Below are positions 7,830 through 16,352 of a stretch of 40,546 nt of DNA, in pieces. This DNA comes from a virus. The translations under genes and the position numbers were made by a program. The stretch spans positions 1 through 40,546 of the IMG/VR virus record IMGVR_UViG_3300025697_000053, one strand, 5' to 3'. Numbering within the stretch: the stretch's first letter is position 1; each line of letters begins with the position of its first letter. The notes beneath the pieces are model-generated. The model was not told where the DNA came from and did not search any database. It saw nothing but the letters and a program-made list of their open reading frames with translations.

Positions 7830-8942
7830 CTACCCTTCTTTTTGCTTCTTCTCTGCTTGAAGAACCTGCAGATACCTAATGCCCTGTTTCAGATAGGGAA
7901 AAGCTACCATTTCCGTTTCGCTAAAAACAATACACGGCATGATGGGTTCCATTCCACCGCCCCAGAAGCGCCACCCGTATTCGGTCGTCGCGAACGTGCC
8001 AACCTTCATGAGGACAGTTAGTCCCCCAAAGCCCTTTTTCAAGGCATCAGCCGTCTGGTAATGCCAATAGTATTCTATCCCAGGCTGGTGGTTGTGCGCC
8101 CCAACGATGACATTCGCGGGGTATGATAGTTGGTATTCTCGCTTCACACCATGAAGGGCGTTGAGAAACGAGTTATAGCGTACTTGGTGGAGCAGTAGGT
8201 GAGAGTATTCTCTATTACCAACATGCACAAACACGAGCCCCCGGTTGGCGAACAGTGGGGCGTTAGAGCGGCGGTGGATATAAGCTTGTAGGCTTTGGCC
8301 AAATATCCGTTCGTCAAAGTGATCATCGTGGCCACCGGTAATAGAAGCTAATAGCTTTCCTTTCTGGCACAGCTCGATGACTATGCCTTCTAACATAATC
8401 GCTTGTTGGGGCGGAGTAAGCGCTTGGGATAGCACGGCTTCTAGGCTACGGAAACTCCGCATATTTTCTATGAGGTCCCCGGCGGTAACTATGTAGACTC
8501 CGGGCGTTCCCATTACCAGCTTAATATGGTCTTTCCAAGCACCATAATCACAAGCGATGTTGCCCAAATGCCAATCTGCTCCGTAGAGGATAAGCGACGG
8601 GCTGGGTATTTTGACGGTAGCAATGCGCTGTTTGTTCGACGCGCGATCAGTGAGCTCTTGGTTGGCTATGGCGGCTTCGAGGTAGTCTCGAAAATCTGGG
8701 ATCTCCCCCTCTTTCTTATCAAGAAACTGGGGGAAGATGTGCTCCTCGTTGTCTGGGGGGACCAGGGTGGGCGGCGCACCCTGGTCCCCCAAACGTTGCG
8801 CCATGCTCCTGAGCGACTTTCCGGTCCTTCCCGTGAAGGATGTCCCGGCCCATCGATCCCATGGTCTGGGGCTTTCTCCCACAGCCAATAGTGCTCGGAG
8901 CAGGTCCTTCTCAGTGGGGGACCATCTAACTAGCTTTGCCAT
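7830..8942 (-). CDS. Myb/SANT-like DNA-binding + metallophosphoesterase protein (370 aa)
   Basis: Residues 1-55 look like a SANT/Myb helix-turn-helix (RWSPTEKDLLRALL, then W-A-G-T-S-F-T-G-R-T-G-K-S). Residues 110-340 carry the calcineurin-like metallophosphoesterase signatures in order: GADWHLG (D-x-H), GDLIE, GGHDDH in place of GNHD/E, and VGAHNHQPG (G-H-x-H). The metal ligands are present. Such proteins in phages act on nucleic-acid ends or nucleotides; the DNA-binding domain suggests DNA as substrate. The ribosome site is weak, but the start is the only one that keeps the N-terminal domain. Confidence 0.85.
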   Translation of the reverse strand: MAKLVRWSPTEKDLLRALLAVGESPRPWDRWAGTSFTGRTGKSLRSMAQRLGDQGAPPTLVPPDNEEHIFPQFLDKKEGEIPDFRDYLEAAIANQELTDRASNKQRIATVKIPSPSLILYGADWHLGNIACDYGAWKDHIKLVMGTPGVYIVTAGDLIENMRSFRSLEAVLSQALTPPQQAIMLEGIVIELCQKGKLLASITGGHDDHFDERIFGQSLQAYIHRRSNAPLFANRGLVFVHVGNREYSHLLLHQVRYNSFLNALHGVKREYQLSYPANVIVGAHNHQPGIEYYWHYQTADALKKGFGGLTVLMKVGTFATTEYGWRFWGGGMEPIMPCIVFSETEMVAFPYLKQGIRYLQVLQAEKKQKEG

Positions 8943-8960
8943 GGTTGTTTTCTCTGTCCT

Positions 8961-9308
8961 TTACTTGCGATGGCTACGAACATCATACAGCGTCAGCATG
9001 CCCTGTCTGAACGTTCTGGTTTGTTTGGCCACACCGAAGAGCGTATTGATGATATCCGTACCAGCGCCAACAAGGATGGCGGTTAGAATACGGCCCAAGA
9101 CCACATTGGGGAGGTACGAGATGAAGATATTCGCAGCGGACACCCACCCCAGGCCGGCCCCAGACAGCAAGACGATGTAAACCAGCCCCCACCAATGCGG
9201 GAAGTCGGGATAGCGTGCCTTGATCGGCGCAACCAGAAACTCGATAAGCGTTCTGTTGACGAGCGCCAGGAACAGCACAATGACGAGCTGCTCAGTAAGT
9301 TGTGACAT
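8961..9308 (-). CDS. Holin-like membrane protein (115 aa)
   Basis: Three hydrophobic segments are visible (about residues 6-25, 38-63 and 68-92), followed by a charged C-terminus (TLYDVRSHRK). Size and topology resemble class I holins. GAGGAGAAAAACACAG precedes the ATG. It lies in the same cluster as a 3D-domain cell-wall protein, which supports a lysis role. No family-specific motif confirms it. Confidence 0.65.
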   Translation of the reverse strand: MSQLTEQLVIVLFLALVNRTLIEFLVAPIKARYPDFPHWWGLVYIVLLSGAGLGWVSAANIFISYLPNVVLGRILTAILVGAGTDIINTLFGVAKQTRTFRQGMLTLYDVRSHRK

Positions 9309-9325
9309 CTGTGTTTTTCTCCTCT

Positions 9326-9562
9326 TTAGACTTCTGATTGGCGGTCAATGACATCCGCCAGTACTGATATGTCGGATTGCAAAAGACTTACTTGATAGCG
9401 CCAGGTGTCAACATCGGTTACCGCCAACCGTAGATGATGCTTGGCACTTCGGAGTTCGCCCAGCAAGGCTGCGTGTTCCTTCTTCACGGATGCTAGGTGG
9501 CTGGGGTTCTCTGCTATCCATTTTTTATGTTTCTTTACTGTTTGCTCTGCGGAGTACGACAT
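9326..9562 (-). CDS. Small coiled-coil protein of unknown function (78 aa)
   Basis: The start at 9562 (MSYSAEQ) is preferred over an open extension to 9640 because AAGGAG lies upstream, though 13 nt away. Residues 25-75 look like a continuous amphipathic helix suited to a coiled coil. It overlaps the preceding nuclease gene by 28 bp. A copy of the phage promoter motif (9527-9556) lies inside its first codons, so the ORF may be read from an upstream promoter only. Function unknown. Confidence 0.6.
   Translation of the reverse strand: MSYSAEQTVKKHKKWIAENPSHLASVKKEHAALLGELRSAKHHLRLAVTDVDTWRYQVSLLQSDISVLADVIDRQSEV
9527..9556 (-). promoter_or_regulatory. Phage-type promoter copy, internal (lysis cluster)
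   Basis: On the minus strand TACTCCG is followed after exactly 15 nt by AGAAACAT, the same -10 variant as the copy at 25351-25380. It lies inside the coiled-coil gene and would direct transcription into the holin, phosphoesterase, methylase and 3D-domain genes. Because it also encodes protein, chance cannot be excluded. Confidence 0.5.
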
Positions 9563-9900
9563 ACTTTTGTGATTGCTCCTTCGTTCATCTTCAGTACCTT
9601 CATGACATGGTCTATTACGGCTACGGGGTCGTCGTTCCACATTTCCGGTGTCATCCGGATGATACGCCAGCCAATAGCCGCGGCAGCGTTGTACTTCTTC
9701 ACATCGTTGGTGTAGCCCTTTCCCCTAACATGGCGGCCTCCGGTGTAGACGCCCCCTTCCATTTCGACTGCCACCATAAAAACGGGGAAGGCGTAGTCGA
9801 AGCGCCATTTTCGGTTTTTGTGAAATTGATACTCTTCTACGGGAGCATCGCATTCCGGGTGGAAAAAACGCCAAACAACTGGAAACGCTAGACTAGCCAT
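9535..9900 (-). CDS. PD-(D/E)XK-type endonuclease, VSR/DUF559-like (121 aa)
   Basis: The start at 9900 has GGAG just upstream and overlaps the end of the preceding gene by 8 bp. The core R-F-D-Y-A-F-P-V, V-A-V-E-M-E-G-G-V-Y and GGRHVRGKGY, followed by D-x-x-K-Y-N-A-A and GWRIIRMT, matches small phage endonucleases of the VSR/DUF559 kind: Asp, Glu-x-Glu catalytic residues and the late helix. Such enzymes cut mismatches, branched DNA or host DNA; the substrate cannot be told from sequence. It lies between a deoxyribosyltransferase-like gene and the lysis cluster. Confidence 0.75.
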   Translation of the reverse strand: MASLAFPVVWRFFHPECDAPVEEYQFHKNRKWRFDYAFPVFMVAVEMEGGVYTGGRHVRGKGYTNDVKKYNAAAAIGWRIIRMTPEMWNDDPVAVIDHVMKVLKMNEGAITKVCRTPQSKQ

Positions 9901-10363
9901 TGCTCTCCAACTCCTCTTGTACAACTCTGCTCACTGCTCGCGCGGCGCTCGCCGTATCGATGGCGGTTCGGTTGATAGGCAACCAATCTCCCGGGTTTGG
10001 GAAATGCCCGTCTTCCCAAATGTCCCAGAGGTAGCCGTATAAATCTGCGTCTGGGGGGACAAGGTTGACGATGACAATAGGAAGATTCCCCTCTATTGCC
10101 ATGGCGATCTCTGCGTCTGTACCGTTGCTCGGCACCCCCTGCCAGAAAGCAACAAAAACGTCACATTGCCTGATAGCCTCCGTGTTGATGGCGTCTACTG
10201 CATCATCTGTACCATCATCCGGAAACCAAAAGGACGACGCTGGGTCATAGCTAGCAATGCCCAACGCGGATAGTTGGGATGCCAGCTCCTGATTTCGTTC
10301 TTGCGCGGCAAGCATACCAACAGACTTTATCGGTCCTGCAATGTATACCAACGGCTTTTCCAC
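9893..10363 (-). CDS. Nucleoside 2-deoxyribosyltransferase-like protein (156 aa)
   Basis: The protein begins V-Y-I-A-G-P-I, has C-D-V-F-V-A-F-W in the middle and GTDAEIAMA after it. This is the order seen in the nucleoside 2-deoxyribosyltransferase / DUF4406 family, where the Glu of the last motif is the usual nucleophile. It probably moves deoxyribose between bases or cleaves deoxynucleotides, which fits the nearby nucleotide genes (dUTPase, PurA-like, Nmad1). The start is GTG with GGGAG six bases upstream. Confidence 0.75.
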   Translation of the reverse strand: MEKPLVYIAGPIKSVGMLAAQERNQELASQLSALGIASYDPASSFWFPDDGTDDAVDAINTEAIRQCDVFVAFWQGVPSNGTDAEIAMAIEGNLPIVIVNLVPPDADLYGYLWDIWEDGHFPNPGDWLPINRTAIDTASAARAVSRVVQEELESNG

Positions 10364-10374
10364 GTGAGTCTCCC

Positions 10375-11124
10375 TTAGAGCAACGCGAGCTGCTCATGTT
10401 TGTCCCGCCGGCGTGCTTTCCAAACATACCGATGGGCGCTGACTTTACCCCAAACAACCGGATGCCCTTCGTTTTTGACGAACACCATCAACCAAGAGTG
10501 GTTACGCTTGGCGTGGCACTGGTAGTCCCACCCTACGGGTGAATGCCCGTTGCGAACCAAAACAAACAAGTCTTCGAGCTGAAAACCAAGATCTTCGACG
10601 CGTTCTTTTAGATTGAATAGGGTCCAATACTGCCTAGCCGACTCTATCGCCCCTTGGCATTTGACAAACAGAACACCGTAGCGTCGCAGTATTCGGTATG
10701 CCTCTCGTATTCCTGCGAGGTAGAAGCTTAGCACATCATCTACGCTCTTGAAGGTCGTCGTCCCCAGCGTTTGGTACTGTTCGTTCATGCTCCTAGCTAG
10801 ATCCGACATCTTTTGACGAGAATGCCCAGTTGAAGACAGGTAAGGCGGGTCGAACACCACACCATCAAAGACGCCATCAGCAAAGGGAATGTTGACGCAA
10901 GACGACTGCAGATCGATACCTGGTAGGGGCATGAAATCGTTGCGTATTATCCGGTACTCCTGCTCCAGGTCTGGGGTCCAAAAGTTCCCCTTTCCCCAGG
11001 TAACATCAACCACTTGCGACGCCGAAGGGAGGTAGATTCGTAAGGCCCCGGGAAAGATGTCGTCGTTGTTCCCTTTTACTGCTGTCAGTATCGGTTGGCC
11101 TGTTAGTGTTTTTCTTTTTCGCAC
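10375..11124 (-). CDS. DNA methyltransferase with DPPY motif (249 aa)
   Basis: The catalytic motif is V-F-D-P-P-Y-L near residue 92; the SAM-binding strand is VVDVTWGKGNFW near residue 40. The fold and length fit a solitary N6-adenine or N4-cytosine DNA methylase. A GTG at 11145 gives a frame seven codons longer, but the phage-type promoter -10 ends at 11151. A transcript starting 7-9 bases downstream would miss that codon. GTG at 11124, with AAGGGGG 10 bases upstream, is therefore preferred. It is the second DNA methylase in this operon. Confidence 0.75.
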   Translation of the reverse strand: MRKRKTLTGQPILTAVKGNNDDIFPGALRIYLPSASQVVDVTWGKGNFWTPDLEQEYRIIRNDFMPLPGIDLQSSCVNIPFADGVFDGVVFDPPYLSSTGHSRQKMSDLARSMNEQYQTLGTTTFKSVDDVLSFYLAGIREAYRILRRYGVLFVKCQGAIESARQYWTLFNLKERVEDLGFQLEDLFVLVRNGHSPVGWDYQCHAKRNHSWLMVFVKNEGHPVVWGKVSAHRYVWKARRRDKHEQLALL

Positions 11125-11150
11125 TGACGAATCTACCCCCTTCACTATTT

Positions 11151-11180
11151 ACATTTCTTGGGGACACTTCTCGCGGAGTA
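11151..11180 (-). promoter_or_regulatory. Phage-type promoter upstream of the DPPY methylase
   Basis: TACTCCG (11174-11180) and AGAAATGT (11151-11158), minus strand, are separated by exactly 15 nt. It lies in the gap between the PurA-like stop (11186) and the methylase start. It would start a transcript covering the methylase, nuclease and lysis genes. Confidence 0.8.
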
Positions 11181-11185
11181 TCTGC

Positions 11186-12280
11186 CTACATCTCGTGTAG
11201 GCTTACACGACGTCCCGGGAACATTACATGGTCCTCGTAGTTTGGGCCTGTTCGCGCCATAACGACCGGGGCCCCCGTAGCTTGTTCGACTTTTGCGATG
11301 AAACTACGGGATTCCCGCGATAGCTGCTCGGGTAGTTGACATCCCAGATCCACGATGTTCAACCAGTCCAGGTAGGTTACCACGATGGCAGTGGGTCCAT
11401 TAAGCTGAGATGCCAGGCGCAGCTCTTGGAAGGATACTTCAAATGGGCGCTCGATACCCCCGGCATCTTGTCCTGCAGATCCCCCTTTTGTTTGCCGGAT
11501 TTGCTCGAATGGCCTTCCTGCTCGTTGGCAAACCTCCCGCCAGGTGAGCTCTTTCCCTAGAGACGGCCCGCTGTTGCCGGGGACCCGAGTCGGTACAGCC
11601 TTGACGACCATAATGACATTTCTGGCGTCCCTCCAGCTCAAGCCAGCATCTGACAGAGCTCCCATGGCCGTGACGTTGCGGCTGGTACAATAAGGATAGT
11701 AGCCATGATCAAGGCTAAGCATCGTACCTTGGCTACCCTCTACCAGGATGCTTGTTCCGTGCAGCGACAAAAGCATTCGCGTCACATCGACCACAAAAGC
11801 GCCAGGGATTTGCTCTATGTGGCGTCGTACGTCCTTGGCTAGAAGACATGAACCATCTCGTCTTACCTTGGCAGCCATAGTAGCCCCGACCCCCAAATGC
11901 GTCGAGCCCCTATCTGCTGCAGCCTCCTTGCCGGACTCCCGTAGGTCTTCTGTAATCATAGCGCAGTGTTCATCAACCCAGATCCTACGGCCTGTTGCCC
12001 CCCAACTCTCCCATTCCCGCGCCAGGCTTGCGGGGTTGAACGTCATTCCCGGGGCTAGGATGGGTGTGGCCATATCTGCGTCTCGTGATGCCATCGCGGA
12101 TGGCACGATGTGGAAGGTATGCTCCCTTCCGGCTTTCGTACGTACGCGGTGTTCTGCGTTCTCCCCACCGGTTCGGATATAGAAATCGTAGGGATAGTTG
12201 TCAGCTAACCACAGGGCCACTGCCCCTTTCCCCTCGTCTCCGTACTGGCCTCCAACTACCACGTCTACTGACGTATTCAT
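11186..12280 (-). CDS. purA: Adenylosuccinate synthetase family protein, PurA/PurZ-like (364 aa)
   Basis: The start at 12280 has AGGAGG upstream and puts VVVGGQYGDEGKG at residue 7, the family's phosphate loop. H44 in GGENAEH matches the catalytic His of PurA; GSTHLGVGA, VEGSQGTMLSLDHG and PTRVPGNSGP are further family motifs. At 364 residues it is shorter than bacterial PurA (about 430) and near archaeal PurA and phage PurZ. PurZ makes the 2-aminoadenine (Z) precursor from dGMP. D15 keeps the PurA catalytic Asp, which as I recall is Ser or Gly in described PurZ. TYLD (302-305) keeps the Asp used to recognise GTP in PurA. It may therefore act on IMP, or be a GTP-using PurZ0-like intermediate. 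It follows helicase, primase and a family A polymerase. Confidence 0.85.
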   Translation of the reverse strand: MNTSVDVVVGGQYGDEGKGAVALWLADNYPYDFYIRTGGENAEHRVRTKAGREHTFHIVPSAMASRDADMATPILAPGMTFNPASLAREWESWGATGRRIWVDEHCAMITEDLRESGKEAAADRGSTHLGVGATMAAKVRRDGSCLLAKDVRRHIEQIPGAFVVDVTRMLLSLHGTSILVEGSQGTMLSLDHGYYPYCTSRNVTAMGALSDAGLSWRDARNVIMVVKAVPTRVPGNSGPSLGKELTWREVCQRAGRPFEQIRQTKGGSAGQDAGGIERPFEVSFQELRLASQLNGPTAIVVTYLDWLNIVDLGCQLPEQLSRESRSFIAKVEQATGAPVVMARTGPNYEDHVMFPGRRVSLHEM

Positions 12281-12296
12281 GTTTGCCCTCCTCAGG

Positions 12297-13268
12297 CTAG
12301 AAATCCAACTCTCTGCTAGTAAACCGCATCTTTCTGGGGTCAAAGTCCAGGGGAAACATCGCCCCAGCGTTGCCCCATCTTTGCTTCAACACCTGCGCCA
12401 CAAACAAACTATCATCTGCGTCTGTGCCAGCATTCCCCAGATCGATAAACTCCCCTTTCATGTACAACCCCGGCTTTGTGAGAGCTAGCACTTTGTCGCT
12501 CGTTTGTTCGATAACCGACGTCCACTGACCATCTCCGATCCGAGGAATCTTCAACCCCCGGATATCGTCTACTTGCCGACCCGCCTGAACAGCTACCACG
12601 ATGGTAACGTCATGGCGTAGCGCCATGCTCTTTAGTATCTCCAGATTGGCAGAGACGATAGACACCCGATCCTTACCCCACCCAGTCAGCTTTCCCCATT
12701 CCGGTATGCGTTGGAGATAGTCCACAATGACAAGCTGAACATTATACTTGGCTTTGATGTTCTGGAGTGCTTGGTCCAGCTCTCGTAGCGATGGGACGAA
12801 CTCCGGGGACATGGCGCCCCTGCCAAAGGGTAGGATGTTCTTCCAAGCATAACCGGTCTCTTCGGTCCAACACGCTTTGGCGAACTCGGTGGGGTCGGCC
12901 ATTCCGCGGCCTATGTCGCCCAGGGTACAGCCGGTCGCCTCAACTGCGCAAAGGCAAACCAGCTCTTCGACCCGGGTTTCCCAAGTAGCGAATACTGTCC
13001 AATCTTCTTGCCCTTTGGGTAGCGTATCAGCCATGTGTAGGGCCAGGTGGACGCAGAACGACGTCTTGCCGTGCCCAGGTCGTCCCATAACGGCTATCAA
13101 TTCGCCGGGTCTCATGGGAATGAGATAGTCGTCAAGGGTCTTGATGCCCCATGTCGCTATCGATCTTGGGTCAGCACGATGCTCTATTTCCCTTCTGGCA
13201 ATGAACATAGCCTGGTCCGGGGCGTAGAGATAGTTACTAAAATCGAGATCCCTCTTCATCTGAGCCAT
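12297..13268 (-). CDS. DnaB-like replicative helicase, RecA-fold ATPase (323 aa)
   Basis: A Walker A motif (GRPGHGKTS) lies near residue 62 and a Walker B motif (L-V-I-V-D-Y-L-Q) near 182. F-A-T-W-E-T and the late V-A-V-Q-A-G-R-Q sensor segment fit the C-terminal ATPase domain of DnaB/gp4-type helicases. The N-terminal primase-interacting domain of full-length DnaB is missing or very short. The start follows GAGGTAAAGC and overlaps the primase stop by 13 bp, suggesting coupled synthesis of helicase and primase. Confidence 0.9.
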   Translation of the reverse strand: MAQMKRDLDFSNYLYAPDQAMFIARREIEHRADPRSIATWGIKTLDDYLIPMRPGELIAVMGRPGHGKTSFCVHLALHMADTLPKGQEDWTVFATWETRVEELVCLCAVEATGCTLGDIGRGMADPTEFAKACWTEETGYAWKNILPFGRGAMSPEFVPSLRELDQALQNIKAKYNVQLVIVDYLQRIPEWGKLTGWGKDRVSIVSANLEILKSMALRHDVTIVVAVQAGRQVDDIRGLKIPRIGDGQWTSVIEQTSDKVLALTKPGLYMKGEFIDLGNAGTDADDSLFVAQVLKQRWGNAGAMFPLDFDPRKMRFTSRELDF

Positions 13269-14185
13269 GCTTTACCTCGCTCTATTGGTTTGTTGTTCCC
13301 ATCTCGGTGAAAACGAGCGGATATAAACTGGAGACTATACTGGACGGCTTCCGTTCCCGCGTGTAGCAGAAAATCGTCGGGCTTCTCAGGGAAAAAGAAC
13401 AACGTGGCTGGGAAACCTGCCTTGCGTATCTTCCCTACCAAATCCTGTGCTTGTTCTTCTGCGTTTGGGTCTAGCCCGACGATAAAACGCAAATTGGTGG
13501 CAGCTTCAATGCCTTGGATGCGGGTTATCAGGGTGAACCCTGAGTTGGCCCCTGGTATGCTGACCACTGTGGGGTGGGCCCTACTGAGGATGATGGCTTT
13601 CTTTGCCCCTTCGACCACCAGTTGGTCGCCTCCTCGGTCCAACACATCAGCGTTGAATAGTGTTGCAGCCACATTTTTCATGTGAGATCGATATTTTCCC
13701 ACGGATACCGGCGCATCCAACAGCCGATGCCGGATGTCTAGTAGTGTTCCCTGGTAGAAGACTGGGATAGTTAGCGATGCGTAGCTTGGAGCTAACGGGC
13801 AGCTCTTTGTCCAACCCAACCCCCACTGCATGACTTCTTCTCTTGATACGCCATGAGATGCCCAAATAGCTAGCAAACCATCATCAGCCCGGCATGTTTC
13901 CCAGTAGCGAACCCAATCATCGCAGCTCTTCATCGCTTCGGCCGCTACCCACTTATCGCCGGCCAACTTCTCGCGGCGTCGTATGGCTTCTAGGTCGTTC
14001 TGACGTCCGTCATCCCACCATACTCGATACCCACATCTTCGGCACCATGCGTTGCCCTCGACAAAAACAACAAGCCGGTCCTTGCCCTTACCACAAGCTG
14101 GGCAAGGACCAGCGTATTCACCCCGCGCGTGCTGGTGGAGAGGAACACACAGGATATCTTGAGCTTCCTTTGCCCAATCTTCCAT
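13256..14185 (-). CDS. DNA primase with zinc finger and Toprim domain (309 aa)
   Basis: An N-terminal zinc finger uses C-P-A-C and C-R-R-C (residues about 28-50). The Toprim part shows LVVEGAKKAI (the conserved Glu) and V-G-L-D-P-N-A-E-E (the Asp motif, D-x-N instead of D-x-D). This is the layout of DnaG/T7 gp4-like primases, in a short form lacking a C-terminal helicase-binding domain. The start has GGGGAG upstream. It is placed between dUTPase and helicase in the replication block. Confidence 0.85.
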   Translation of the reverse strand: MEDWAKEAQDILCVPLHQHARGEYAGPCPACGKGKDRLVVFVEGNAWCRRCGYRVWWDDGRQNDLEAIRRREKLAGDKWVAAEAMKSCDDWVRYWETCRADDGLLAIWASHGVSREEVMQWGLGWTKSCPLAPSYASLTIPVFYQGTLLDIRHRLLDAPVSVGKYRSHMKNVAATLFNADVLDRGGDQLVVEGAKKAIILSRAHPTVVSIPGANSGFTLITRIQGIEAATNLRFIVGLDPNAEEQAQDLVGKIRKAGFPATLFFFPEKPDDFLLHAGTEAVQYSLQFISARFHRDGNNKPIERGKAWLR

Positions 14186-14202
14186 GTTTAGCTCCCCCCG
14201 TT

Positions 14203-14646
14203 CTAGGCATTCGATCCGGTACTACCAAAGCCTCTTCTTCCTCGCTCTGATTCGTCCAGATCGTTGACGCATTCCACGGGGAAGACACATGCAGGAACAA
14301 GTATGAGCTGGGCGAACGCCGCGCCGCTGTCCACTCGGTAGACAGCTTTGCTGCCATGCTGATCTCCCATGTACCACACATAGACAAACAGCTTGCCCCG
14401 ATACCCGGCGTCGATGACACCGGGCAAGACGATTAGCCTCCCGCCTCTGTTTGCCCAAGAGCGAGCGATGACCAACCCCCAGTATCCCGGGGGTATCTGA
14501 ACCCGGATATCTGTGGGGATTACTGCCATCTGGCCTGGATGGAGCCAGACTGCCTCGTTGGCTTTCAAATCGTACCCAACATCCCCTAACAGCTTTGGCG
14601 CGCCCAACTGGGAAGAAGTGGTGCGCAATGTCTCTGTTGTTATCAT
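14203..14646 (-). CDS. dut: dUTPase / dUTP diphosphatase family (147 aa)
   Basis: The five dUTPase motifs appear in order: V-G-Y-D-L (1), A-R-S-W-A-N-R-G in place of GRSS (2), LPGVIDAGYRGKLFV (3), F-A-Q-L-I-L-V-P (4) and RGRRGFGSTG (5). It hydrolyses dUTP to dUMP and keeps uracil out of phage DNA. The altered motif 2 also occurs in dCTP-deaminase relatives, but motif 3 is typical of dUTPase. The start at 14646 has GGAGGAAGA upstream and overlaps the polymerase stop by 4 bp (ATGA). Confidence 0.9.
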   Translation of the reverse strand: MITTETLRTTSSQLGAPKLLGDVGYDLKANEAVWLHPGQMAVIPTDIRVQIPPGYWGLVIARSWANRGGRLIVLPGVIDAGYRGKLFVYVWYMGDQHGSKAVYRVDSGAAFAQLILVPACVFPVECVNDLDESERGRRGFGSTGSNA

Positions 14647-16352
14647 TCTTCCTCCGTAACGTCCAGCTTGATATCTACATTCATAGGGATCCGAGGCGAG
14701 ACCATTTTCAAGATCCGCTCGGGTACAGCGGTTTCCATAATGGCAACAGCCCGACGGCACACGTCATCGATATCCCCGCTCAGTACTTCCAAAACGATAG
14801 AGTCGTGAACCTGCGAGACGATGCGGGCTTCTGGTATCTGGGCGTGTATGCCCAACATGGCGGTCTGCATGACACATGCCACTGACCCTTGGATTAGTTG
14901 GTTGAATGCCTTGTAAGAGCGGTGCTTTATGTCGAAGGGAGAAGCAAAGAGACGGCGACCTGATGATACAACCAAATAGCCTCTTTCCACCCACCGACTT
15001 TCCGCTGATTTGGTCACTTGTGCAAACCGAGGGAAACGTTGTCGGTGGAGCTCCATAACTTCTTTTGCTTGCTTTATGGTCAAGCCAGATGTCGCAGCCA
15101 GGCTTCTAGCCCCTATGCCGTACAGAACAGCAAAATTGGCCCTCTTGCCTCGGAAACGGTACTCTTTAGCTTTTTCGTCTCCGTACATGATTCGGGCAGT
15201 CTCTAGGTGGGGATCTGCGTTTGGGTCTGTGAAGATCTTCGCCATCGCGGTTTCCCCCGCGTACATGGACGCCAACCTCAGCTCCGCTTGGGCGTAGTCC
15301 AGCGATACTAGCGCTTTTGTCCTTTTACCAGGAGCGAAAAGCTTCATTGTCCGAGGTATGGCTTGCGCGTTCGGGTACTGGCAAGTCAAGCGCCCCGATA
15401 CTGTTCCCCCGGGCACAAAAAGCGGATGCACCCTACCGTTGTCGTCGGCCTGGTCTCGCAACCCATCCAGCCAGGTGGAGAGCGATTTCCGAATATGTCT
15501 TCCTCGGAGCACATCGGTTATGACGGATGCCACTTCGCCTTGGTGGTAGGCTTGGATTTCTCGCAGCACGCCCTCGTCCAGCTTGTCTCTGCCTGTTGAT
15601 GTCTTCTCTTCCAGGAGGCATTCCTGAGACAACAGATACAGTCGTAGCTTCTTGTTGTCTGTTGCTCCGAGTATTTGCACAGACATTAGCCGGTTGTTTA
15701 TAGTGTCCAGCTCGGCGTTTTGCTCTTCGGTAATTCTTGCGATAGCCGGGAGGTCGATAGCTATGCCGGACACCCGCATTTGGGCTATCAGCAGGATGAA
15801 GTCCCCCTCGGCTTGTAGCCACTCCTTCGAATACAAGGACGTGGCTTCTTTGTGGATCTGCTCTGCCAGGAGAAGAGTGTTTATCGCGTCGTTTGTGCCA
15901 TACTCCAGCACAACATCAGCAGACAGCTTACCCAGCTTCTTTCGCTTTCCTTTCATGCCCCGCCATTGATCTGTGCCAATGCCGTATCGATCACACAGCT
16001 TCGACAACGATACACTCTCTCTAGAGTCGGTGTAGCGAGCTGTCACCATGGTATCAAAAATGCGGCCTTGGCACAGATCCTCGTTCAGCACACCAATGCG
16101 GAGCAAATAGGGGAGGTCGAACCCGGCGTTGTGGAAAGCCAGCCAGTCACGAGACTTGGTAAGATCCCGTAGCCAACCGAATAGCTGGGGTGTCGTGCAG
16201 GGGGAGTTGAACAGGTCTCTCATTCCAACATTTAGTGCTTCTCCTCTCACGTCGCCCCCTTCGTCACGCCATGCCACGGATACTACTAGCAGCTTGTCGC
16301 TATACGTCAGCCCCGTGGTCTCGATGTCGATTGCCAAGATACGTTCTGGCAT
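14643..16352 (-). CDS. Family A DNA polymerase with 3'-5' exonuclease (569 aa)
   Basis: The exonuclease domain shows D9 and E11 (A-I-D-I-E-T-T-G), FHNAGFD (D79) and Y151-x3-D155. The polymerase has GGTVSGRL (about 316), motif A S-L-D-Y-A-Q-A-E-L (D352, E357), motif B R399-x3-K403-x3-F407-x3-Y411, and motif C Q-V-H-D-S (D517). Ser replaces the usual Glu after the motif C Asp. There is no 5' nuclease domain, as in T7-like and Z-phage (DpoZ) polymerases. GGAGGACATA precedes the start. It leads a block of polymerase, dUTPase, primase, helicase and PurA-like genes and is surely the replicative polymerase. Confidence 0.95.
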   Translation of the reverse strand: MPERILAIDIETTGLTYSDKLLVVSVAWRDEGGDVRGEALNVGMRDLFNSPCTTPQLFGWLRDLTKSRDWLAFHNAGFDLPYLLRIGVLNEDLCQGRIFDTMVTARYTDSRESVSLSKLCDRYGIGTDQWRGMKGKRKKLGKLSADVVLEYGTNDAINTLLLAEQIHKEATSLYSKEWLQAEGDFILLIAQMRVSGIAIDLPAIARITEEQNAELDTINNRLMSVQILGATDNKKLRLYLLSQECLLEEKTSTGRDKLDEGVLREIQAYHQGEVASVITDVLRGRHIRKSLSTWLDGLRDQADDNGRVHPLFVPGGTVSGRLTCQYPNAQAIPRTMKLFAPGKRTKALVSLDYAQAELRLASMYAGETAMAKIFTDPNADPHLETARIMYGDEKAKEYRFRGKRANFAVLYGIGARSLAATSGLTIKQAKEVMELHRQRFPRFAQVTKSAESRWVERGYLVVSSGRRLFASPFDIKHRSYKAFNQLIQGSVACVMQTAMLGIHAQIPEARIVSQVHDSIVLEVLSGDIDDVCRRAVAIMETAVPERILKMVSPRIPMNVDIKLDVTEEE

